From an uncultured Verrucomicrobiota bacterium (lineage in GTDB: Bacteria; Verrucomicrobiota; Kiritimatiellia; RFP12; UBA1067), in assembly GCA_946615275.1 (NCBI GenBank), contig CAMOHV010000040.1, positions 1 through 8,265 of the forward strand: 8,265 nucleotides of DNA. Direction: 5' to 3'. Every line of letters begins with the position of its first letter. The first letter of the stretch is position 1. Below the pieces are notes generated by a model. That model saw nothing but the letters and a program-made list of their open reading frames with translations, was not told the DNA's origin and did not search any database. The position numbers and the translations under genes were made by a program. Below, piece after piece: positions 1 to 4,653 of this stretch.

Positions 1-40
1 TTCGCGCGGGCTTTTCCTCTGGAAGGTGTTCTATGGAGGC

Positions 41-160
41 AAAACTCTGATTGCGCAAAACTCTGATTGCAAAACTCTGATTGCGCAAGGCTCTGATTGC
101 AAAACGCGGATTGCGCAAGGCTCTGATTGCAAAACGCGGATTGCGCAAGGCTCTGATGAA
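41..160. repeat. Tandem array of four 30-bp units (16 + 14 nt half-units) at the transposon left end
   Basis: Four back-to-back 30-bp units lie at 41-70, 71-100, 101-130 and 131-160. Each is a 16-nt half-unit (AAAACTCTGATTGCGC, or the variant AAAACGCGGATTGCGC) followed by a 14-nt half-unit (AAAACTCTGATTGC or AAGGCTCTGATTGC). The junction makes a perfect 8-bp palindrome, TTGCGCAA, at 51-58, 81-88, 111-118 and 141-148. There are no unique spacers. The last half-unit (147-157) is also the left arm of the adjacent REP-like hairpin, so the array reads as repeated copies of that arm. Variants are ordered: the CTCTG form comes first and the CGCGG form appears only in the 16-nt half of units 3 and 4, as expected from local duplication. 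The function is not known to me. It may be an expanded transposase recognition end. Confidence 0.92.
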
Positions 161-203
161 AATGCCGCTTGCGGGGGGCGGCAATGTGATCAGAGTCTTG
201 CAT
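140..203 (+). repeat. REP-like hairpin, left copy
   Basis: An imperfect hairpin occupies 145-201. The outer arm 145-157 (GCAAGGCTCTGAT) pairs with 189-201 over 13 positions, 12 Watson-Crick and one G:T (150 with 196). An inner stem pairs 163-168 (TGCCGC) with 178-183 (GCGGCA) around a G-rich 9-nt loop. The 64-nt block 140-203 aligns without gaps to 1155-1218, with 51 of 64 bases identical by hand count. It precedes the transposase start by about 20 nt. A REP-type hairpin next to its own RAYT is the expected arrangement for this transposase family. The left arm is continuous with the tandem array at 41-160. Confidence 0.8.
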
Positions 204-210
204 GGGCGGG

Positions 211-217
211 AGAGGAG
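211..217 (+). promoter_or_regulatory. Shine-Dalgarno site fixing the transposase start
   Basis: AGAGGAG ends 7 nt before the ATG at 225. It is the only strong ribosome binding site in the leader, and it supports 225 over the in-frame upstream ATGs at 81, 156 and 162, which lie inside the repeat array or hairpin. Confidence 0.75.
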
Positions 218-224
218 CCTTAGC

Positions 225-1199
225 ATGGGCAGGCTGCCGGGATTCGACTATTCGAGGCCGTTCTTCTACATGGTGACGCTGAAGGCGGTGAAGGGCGTGG
301 CGGAATTCGCCAGAATAGCGGACGATGCCGAGCCGCCACGGGATTCACGCGGGAGGATGCGCTATCTTGTCGCCAATGCGATCACGTACGCCTTCGCCAA
401 GGTGATCAAGGGTTTTGCGGCGAAACATAGTGGGCTTTGGCCGATCGAAACATTCATCATAATGCCGGATCATCTTCACATCCTTTTCCATCTGCGCGCC
501 GGCGGCCGAGCGCTTGGATGGCATGTGATGGCCCTCATAGAGGAATTGGATGCTGAATACCGGCGTGTGATGCAGATCTCTGATGGCGGGGCGGGAATGT
601 CTGGCGGAAAATCAGAGTTCTGCATTTCCCGCGACTGGCATGACTGGATTGTGAAGAAGGAAGGGCAGCTCGCGGCCTTTACCCGCTACATACGGGAGAA
701 CCCGAAACGAGCTTGGCTGAGGAGGCGGAACAGTCGTTTTTTCGGGCAAGTGAGCCGCATCAGCTTCGTTGGGCGCGAATGGTTCGCCTATGGCAACACG
801 GCGATCCTGGAACTGCCGGTGATCGAACCGTTCAGGTGCTCGCGCAAGTGGGCGAGTGGAGGGCTGGAATGGCGCGAGGCGCTGGAACTGGCCGCGCGGA
901 TTGGCCCCGGCGGCGCCGGAGCCGGCACGTTCATGAGCCCATGCGAGAAGGAATGCGGGAACGCCATCTACAAGGCCGGCGGATCGCTGATCGTTCTTTC
1001 GCCGGATGGCTTCGGAGAGAGGTGGCATCCGCCGCGCAACAAGGAGGTGCTCTGCGCAAAGGGGCGGATGCTCTTTCTTTCCCTCTGGGAGGCGGAGGCC
1101 GCGAAGCTCGACAATGCCACGCTCTACAGGCGATGCCACGAGATGGGGGATGCGATTGCGCAAGACTCTGATGGAGATGCCTCTTCCGAGGGACGGTAG
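225..1199 (+). CDS. REP-associated tyrosine transposase (RAYT, Y1/HUH family)
   Basis: This 324-aa protein is a Y1-type HUH single-strand DNA nuclease expected to cut and rejoin REP-like hairpins. The N-terminus (FDYSRPFFYMVTL) gives the first strand of the fold. The HUH motif is H83-L-H85 in MPDHLHILFHL (80-90). The catalytic tyrosine is most likely Y155 in AFTRYIRENPKRAW (151-164), matching the family Y-I-x-x-N-P-x-R-x-W pattern. Residues 190-324 form a C-terminal extension with SPCEKE, a glycine-rich turn, SLIVLSPDGF and CAKGRMLFLSLW, which resembles a Rossmann/DprA-like fold (inference). The frame stays open upstream to 81, but that part only translates the repeats, and the Shine-Dalgarno at 211-217 supports the start at 225. 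The last codons and the TAG stop lie inside the right hairpin copy. GC content looks lower than in neighbouring genes, consistent with transfer. All key residues are present, so it is probably active. Confidence 0.9.
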   Translation: MGRLPGFDYSRPFFYMVTLKAVKGVAEFARIADDAEPPRDSRGRMRYLVANAITYAFAKVIKGFAAKHSGLWPIETFIIMPDHLHILFHLRAGGRALGWHVMALIEELDAEYRRVMQISDGGAGMSGGKSEFCISRDWHDWIVKKEGQLAAFTRYIRENPKRAWLRRRNSRFFGQVSRISFVGREWFAYGNTAILELPVIEPFRCSRKWASGGLEWREALELAARIGPGGAGAGTFMSPCEKECGNAIYKAGGSLIVLSPDGFGERWHPPRNKEVLCAKGRMLFLSLWEAEAAKLDNATLYRRCHEMGDAIAQDSDGDASSEGR

Positions 1200-1218
1200 G
1201 ATAATCAGAGTATTGCAT
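1155..1218 (+). repeat. REP-like hairpin, right copy
   Basis: This is the second copy of the 64-nt block at 140-203, in the same orientation. Its outer arm 1160-1172 (GCAAGACTCTGAT) pairs with 1204-1216 at 12 of 13 positions, with a single G/A mismatch. The G:T pair of the left copy is A:T here. The TTGCGCAA palindrome is kept at 1156-1163, but only once, with no tandem array. The loop has diverged and forms only weak internal pairing. The block contains the final codons and stop of the transposase, and it ends 14 nt before the ATG of the next gene. Confidence 0.78.
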
Positions 1219-1236
1219 AGATTGGAGCTTTTATGA
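1171..1236 (+). other. Possible 21-codon ORF inside the right hairpin, overlapping the next start (ATGA)
   Basis: ATG at 1171 opens a frame of 21 codons (MEMPLPRDGRIIRVLHRLELL) whose TGA overlaps the ATG of the following gene as ATGA. The equivalent frame in the left hairpin (from 156) reads MKMPLAGGGNVIRVLHG and continues into the transposase. Sharing of M-x-M-P-L and I-R-V-L-H follows largely from the repeat being conserved. The Shine-Dalgarno-like match upstream is weak (CAAGA). It may be a coupling leader peptide, but it may equally be chance. I do not claim it is translated. Confidence 0.2.
1224..1227 (+). promoter_or_regulatory. Shine-Dalgarno site for the 734-aa secreted protein
   Basis: GGAG ends 5 nt before the ATG at 1233. 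It begins only 6 nt past the right hairpin copy, so translation initiation sits directly beside a foldable element. A weak -10-like GATAAT lies at 1200-1205 inside the hairpin, without a convincing -35. Confidence 0.55.
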
Positions 1237-3437
1237 AAAATGGTTTTTTGCGGATAGTGGGGATAGCCCTTATTGCCTTTCTTGGCAGAGCGGAGAATCG
1301 CCCAGCGATTCAGGCGTTGGGAGCGACGAATTCTGCCCCGACATCTGCGGGCGTGGCGCATGGCGCCGATCCGGCGTTCGACTTCGCGGCCGTCTCCGCG
1401 CGCCGATTTCCCCCGCCAACGCCGCTTGCGGAGGCGACGATCGCCACCAACTTCTCGCGGCGCTTCACATTCCCACACTCGACGGGCGGGGTGTGGCGCC
1501 TGTACTTCGACTACCGCCTCGACCATACCAAGGGCCGCAGGATCGGCGGTGCGCGCGCGCGCGTTTCGTTCGGGCCGAAGGTCATGCCCTGGGGGCCGGA
1601 CGTCCGCGGACCCATGATATCCGATTCCGACGTGGATCCGGGCGCGCTCTATCCGTGGCGGTGCAGCATGGAGGTGTTGCCGGGGATGGAGTTCGCCGAC
1701 ATAACGTTCGAGCTGTTCGGCAAGGGCGATTTCCGCGTGGCTAACGTCAAGTTCGAGGAGTGTCCGCCGAATCCGACACCCGTTGTGCTGGAGCTTCCGT
1801 TCGGAGGGTATTTCGATGGCGCATTCCACATCGGTTCGGGGCAGGCCGGCGTGCCAGTCTTCTCCTGGCGCACGAATCTTGACGAGGAGACGCCTCCTGG
1901 GAGGTTCGGATGCCGCATTGCGCTGCCGCCGGGCTTCGCGTTCGTGGACGCCTCGCACGCAGATCCCGCGACGGTGGCGGTGGCGTGCGGGACGAACGGC
2001 GAGAGCGTGGTGACGTACCGCGTCGCCTCGCGCCCGCCCAGAATCGGCCGCGAGGGAGGGGAGATGTTCGGAGTGGCGGTGCGCGCGGATGGCGCGGCCG
2101 GTGCGGAGGGGACGATGAAGGTCGTTGCGGAGGTGGACGGGCGCGTGGCGTCCGCGCCCGTTTCGCTGCGTCTTGTCGCGGTGGGGCCAGTCAGGGCGGG
2201 CAAGGCACCAGCCCGCTACGCCAACGCGGCGTATCTAGGCGGGGCGTATGCGGAATTCCCGGGCGAGGGCAACAGGGCGCTTGCGCGCACGCTGTGCGAT
2301 GCGGGGGTGACGTGGCTTCTGCCGTCCGCCGCCGCGGTCACCAACAATCCGTCGCTTGTCGCGATGTGGCGAGAGGAGGGGATGCGGCGCGTGACGCCCG
2401 ATGGTTCGTCTTTCATCGCGAACGGCTTCAACTCAGGCAGAAGGGTGTTCTGCCCCTGCGAGCTATACAGGGAGGATTCGCCCGTGCGGGCGGAGCTCAG
2501 GGGTATGTTCAAGAAGGCGCTCAAGGGTTGCGACGGCATGTGGTCCAACTGGGAGCCGTATTCGCACACCGGGCGGCGGCGCCTTTGCAGACGCTGCAAG
2601 GAGGCCGAGAAGGGGCTGGACGCCAAGGAAAGGGATCGGCTGAGGTCGGCCGAGCATGGCAGGGTCGTGCAGGCCGTCGCGGAGGACGTCGCGGCGGCGA
2701 CGGATCCCGCCGTGGGATTCATCCCCGGCATATACTGGCCGGAGCTGGGGCCGGGCCACGAAGGCTTCGACTTCACGCGCGAGATACGCGCGCAGGACTA
2801 CGCGAAGTCGCTGCTGTTCCTCAATGCGTTCGGGCCGTACGTGCGCTGCAACACGTCCGCGCGGTTCGTTCCCGAGCCGGGGCGGGCGGTGGCGTATTTC
2901 GTGGTGGCGCGCGAGGTGATGCGCCAGGTGGAGGAGGACTATCCGCCGGATGTGCGGCCGGCGCTGATGGCGTTTCCTCTGGGGCTTTCGGGCATGGATT
3001 GGGCGTCGCGGCCAGAGTGGCTGGAGCTTGCGCTAGACTCGTTCTTCTTCAACGGCTGGGGGTGCGCGGCGCCGTGGTCGTTCCCGTCCGGCGGCGACGC
3101 GCGGTTCCTGGCGGCGTTCGCGCGCGCGACGGAGCTGGCGGCGAAGTGGGAGGATTTCGTGTGGAACGGCGCGAGGGCAGACGGCGCGGCGAAGGTGAGG
3201 CCGCGAGGAAGGGTGGGCTCGAGGCCGTGGGTGGACAGGACCTACCTTGCGGAGCAGCGCGACGTTCCGCTCATCCAGCATGCCGTCTGGGAGAAGGGCG
3301 GCGAGCGCGTGGTGGCGGTGTTCAATTTCTCAGAGACGGCGTCGGCGGTATGCGACGTTACGATCCTCAAACGCAGCGAGACGGTCCATCTGCCGCCACT
3401 CTCGTGCCGGACGGTTTTCTTCCCGCGCCGTTTCTGA
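1233..3437 (+). CDS. Secreted glycoside hydrolase-like protein of unrecognised family
   Basis: The 734-aa product starts with a signal peptide (basic start, hydrophobic stretch at about 5-18, likely cleavage near GRA at 18-20) and should act outside the cytoplasm. Residues 45-175 and 185-315 look beta-rich, like carbohydrate-binding or Ig-like sandwiches. Residues 330-640 look like an alpha/beta barrel with C407-P-C409, then MWSNWEPYSH (436-445), then C452-R-R-C455. A [D/N]-x-E-P motif followed by a C-x-x-C knuckle occurs in several poorly characterised glycoside hydrolase-like families of carbohydrate-degrading bacteria, so E441 is a candidate catalytic acid. Residues 685-734 (VVAVFNFSETA onward) resemble the small C-terminal beta domain common in such enzymes. 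I do not recognise a specific family or substrate. It starts right after the right transposon hairpin and ends tail-to-tail over the symporter gene. Base use is much more GC-rich than in the transposase. Confidence 0.85.
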   Translation: MKNGFLRIVGIALIAFLGRAENRPAIQALGATNSAPTSAGVAHGADPAFDFAAVSARRFPPPTPLAEATIATNFSRRFTFPHSTGGVWRLYFDYRLDHTKGRRIGGARARVSFGPKVMPWGPDVRGPMISDSDVDPGALYPWRCSMEVLPGMEFADITFELFGKGDFRVANVKFEECPPNPTPVVLELPFGGYFDGAFHIGSGQAGVPVFSWRTNLDEETPPGRFGCRIALPPGFAFVDASHADPATVAVACGTNGESVVTYRVASRPPRIGREGGEMFGVAVRADGAAGAEGTMKVVAEVDGRVASAPVSLRLVAVGPVRAGKAPARYANAAYLGGAYAEFPGEGNRALARTLCDAGVTWLLPSAAAVTNNPSLVAMWREEGMRRVTPDGSSFIANGFNSGRRVFCPCELYREDSPVRAELRGMFKKALKGCDGMWSNWEPYSHTGRRRLCRRCKEAEKGLDAKERDRLRSAEHGRVVQAVAEDVAAATDPAVGFIPGIYWPELGPGHEGFDFTREIRAQDYAKSLLFLNAFGPYVRCNTSARFVPEPGRAVAYFVVAREVMRQVEEDYPPDVRPALMAFPLGLSGMDWASRPEWLELALDSFFFNGWGCAAPWSFPSGGDARFLAAFARATELAAKWEDFVWNGARADGAAKVRPRGRVGSRPWVDRTYLAEQRDVPLIQHAVWEKGGERVVAVFNFSETASAVCDVTILKRSETVHLPPLSCRTVFFPRRF

Positions 3438-4581
3438 ACCTGTCGGCGATGAGCGCGAGCGCGCCGTCGCCAGTGAGGTTGCACGCGGTGCTCATGCCGT
3501 CGAGCGCCATGTAAATGGCCACGAGTATGGCGTAGCGTTCCGGGGTGAAGCCAAGGGCGGTCTCCGCCACGGTGGCCGACGCCAGGACCACGCCGCCCGG
3601 GACGCCCGGCGCGGCCACGGCTATCACGCTTATCATCAGGATGAACTCCGTGAAGGCGGCGATCGATATCGGTTCGCCGGCCATCGTCATGAGGCCGATC
3701 GAGTAGAGCACCATGTTCGTCATGGAGCCGGCGAGGTGGACGTTTGCGCAGAGGGGAACGACGAGGTCCGCGGTCTCCTGGGAGACGCCGTTCTTGATGG
3801 TCTGGCGGAGCGTGACTGGGATCGTGGCGGCGGAGGAGCAGCAGCCGAATCCGGTGAAGTATGCGGGGAGCATGTTGGCGAGGGCGCGGAAGGGGTTGCG
3901 CCCCGAGATCGCGCCGGCGGCAAAGTATTGCAGCATGAGGAGCGCCCATTCAAGGGCGAGGCAGGCGGCCATGAGCTTCACGCATGGTCCGGCTATGACG
4001 GCGAGGCGCCCGGAGGCCATCGTCTCGGCGATGACGGCCAGGACGTACATGGGGAGGAGGGGCACGAAAAACTTGGCGATGGCCCATGTCATGACCTCGC
4101 GGAACTGGTGGGCGACCTCAAGGAGCAGATTTGATTTGCGTGCGATGATGCCGAGGCCGAGGAGGAACGAGAGCACGAGGCTGGTGATGACGTCGGCCGG
4201 CGGGGGGATCGGGATCTTGAAGTACGGTGCGAAAGCCTTCGCGGAGGAGGCGGAGGCGAGGTCGAGTCCGCCGCCTAATATCATGGGGAGGAACGTCTTG
4301 CCCGAGAAGAACGCAAAGTAGCCGGCGAAGAGCGTTGATGCGTAGGCGAGGGCCACGGTGACGAGGAGGAGCCGGCCGGCGGTGCGGCCGGCGTCGGCGA
4401 TGGCGGGGGTGACGAATCCGAGGATGATGAGCGGGACGAGGAACTTCACAAGCTGGGCGAATATTGACTTGAACGTGGTGAGGCCCCTGAGGCCGGCATC
4501 GGGAAGAATACGCCCTAGCAGCGTGCCTAGAGCGATGGCGAGGATGATCTGCACTATTATGCCTGGTCGTTTCATTTTCAT
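3367..4581 (-). CDS. DAACS (sodium:dicarboxylate/amino acid symporter) family transporter
   Basis: This 404-aa inner-membrane protein couples uptake of an amino acid or carboxylate to a cation gradient. Family landmarks are in order: an N-terminal membrane helix block (7-27, 39-62, 70-92), hairpin 1 with SSAATIP (249-255), the TM7 unwound segment PLCANVHLAGS (276-286), hairpin 2 with APGVPGG (324-330), and TM8 with LDGMSTACNLTGD (360-372). Length is normal for bacterial members. Against archaeal GltPh (residue numbers from memory), the NMDGT signature is replaced by HLAGS and the substrate arginine R397 by S364, while the equivalents of D394, N401 and D405 are kept as D361, N368 and D372. This argues against an acidic substrate and suggests a neutral amino acid (SstT- or ASCT-like) or something else. 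The start at 4581 lies 9 nt after a -10 box and has no Shine-Dalgarno; a second in-frame ATG follows two codons later. Confidence 0.92.
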   Translation of the reverse strand: MKMKRPGIIVQIILAIALGTLLGRILPDAGLRGLTTFKSIFAQLVKFLVPLIILGFVTPAIADAGRTAGRLLLVTVALAYASTLFAGYFAFFSGKTFLPMILGGGLDLASASSAKAFAPYFKIPIPPPADVITSLVLSFLLGLGIIARKSNLLLEVAHQFREVMTWAIAKFFVPLLPMYVLAVIAETMASGRLAVIAGPCVKLMAACLALEWALLMLQYFAAGAISGRNPFRALANMLPAYFTGFGCCSSAATIPVTLRQTIKNGVSQETADLVVPLCANVHLAGSMTNMVLYSIGLMTMAGEPISIAAFTEFILMISVIAVAAPGVPGGVVLASATVAETALGFTPERYAILVAIYMALDGMSTACNLTGDGALALIADRFRNGAGRKPSGTRVAADGPSRCV

Positions 4582-4590
4582 GGCGGGAAG

Positions 4591-4619
4591 ATTATATCAT
4601 TTTCAGTGCCTGGTGCCTA
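4591..4619 (-). promoter_or_regulatory. Promoter of the DAACS symporter gene, predicted nearly leaderless
   Basis: This is the mirror image of the plus-strand promoter. On the minus strand TATAAT occupies 4596-4591 with TGA before it, and TAGGCA occupies 4619-4614, again with a 17-nt spacing. The two -35-like hexamers share positions 4618-4619 at the palindrome centre, so two polymerases could not bind at once. The ATG at 4581 is 9 nt past the -10 box, giving a leader of at most a few bases. Confidence 0.68.
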
Positions 4620-4646
4620 GGCATCAGGCACTGAAAATGATATAAT
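4618..4646 (+). promoter_or_regulatory. Promoter of the glycosidase-adaptor operon, predicted leaderless
   Basis: TATAAT at 4641-4646 is a perfect -10 box, preceded by TGA to give an extended -10 (TGnTATAAT). TAGGCA at 4618-4623 matches 4 of 6 bases of the -35 consensus at a 17-nt spacing. Transcription should start about 7 nt downstream, at 4653-4654, exactly at the ATG at 4654. No Shine-Dalgarno precedes that ATG, so the message is probably leaderless. Confidence 0.7.
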
Positions 4647-4653
4647 ACGCCCC

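Larger units (their letters stand above)
41..1218 (+). mobile_element. RAYT transposon-like unit bracketed by REP-like hairpins
   Basis: The unit consists of the tandem array, the left hairpin copy, the intact HUH transposase and the right hairpin copy. The two hairpin copies are direct repeats bracketing the gene, as in IS200/IS605-type ends and REP/RAYT loci. I cannot define exact insertion boundaries or a target site, because the left flank is only 40 nt and the right flank runs straight into the next gene. It could be a mobile element or a domesticated RAYT locus. RAYTs are usually single-copy and immobile, which favours the second reading. Confidence 0.55.
4591..4646. repeat. 56-bp near-perfect palindrome between divergent genes
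   Basis: The two 28-nt arms, 4591-4618 and 4619-4646, are reverse complements at every position but one (4613 against 4624, G opposite T). The centre is GCCTAGGC, so there is no loop. Arms run from AT-rich outside (ATTATATCATTTTCAG) to GC-rich inside (TGCCTGGTGCC). It fills almost the whole gap between the divergent starts at 4581 and 4654. It holds both promoters and could also be an operator for a dimeric regulator or form a cruciform. It does not resemble the REP-like hairpins at 140 and 1155. Confidence 0.95.

Noticed and set aside
41..160. Possible CRISPR array
   Set aside because: The repeats are only 14-16 nt and directly adjacent, with no unique spacers and no cas genes in the window.
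26..223. 65-aa frame through the tandem array with a KTLIAQGSDC-type repeat peptide
   Set aside because: The peptide periodicity follows simply from a 30-bp DNA repeat (10 codons). The frame has no family resemblance, it ends in the hairpin, and the same array is open in another frame.
81..224. N-terminal 48-residue extension of the transposase
   Set aside because: It only translates the array and hairpin. The family core begins at the FDYSRPFFY segment, and the strong Shine-Dalgarno points to the ATG at 225.
1551..1563. Alternating GC run as a possible Z-DNA or slippage site
   Set aside because: Only 13 nt inside an intact coding frame, and such runs are expected by chance at this base composition.
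612..1958. 448-aa minus-strand frame across the transposase and the secreted protein gene
   Set aside because: It is antisense to two well-supported genes, rich in Arg/Pro/His low-complexity sequence as GC-rich shadow frames are, and crosses the transposon boundary.
1910..3514. 534-aa plus-strand frame inside the 734-aa protein gene
   Set aside because: It is a glycine/arginine-rich shadow in another frame of a GC-rich gene that has a signal peptide and a globular-looking product.
4591..4646. Palindrome as an intrinsic terminator
   Set aside because: It lies between two divergent starts rather than after a gene, its centre has no loop, and both edges are perfect -10 boxes.
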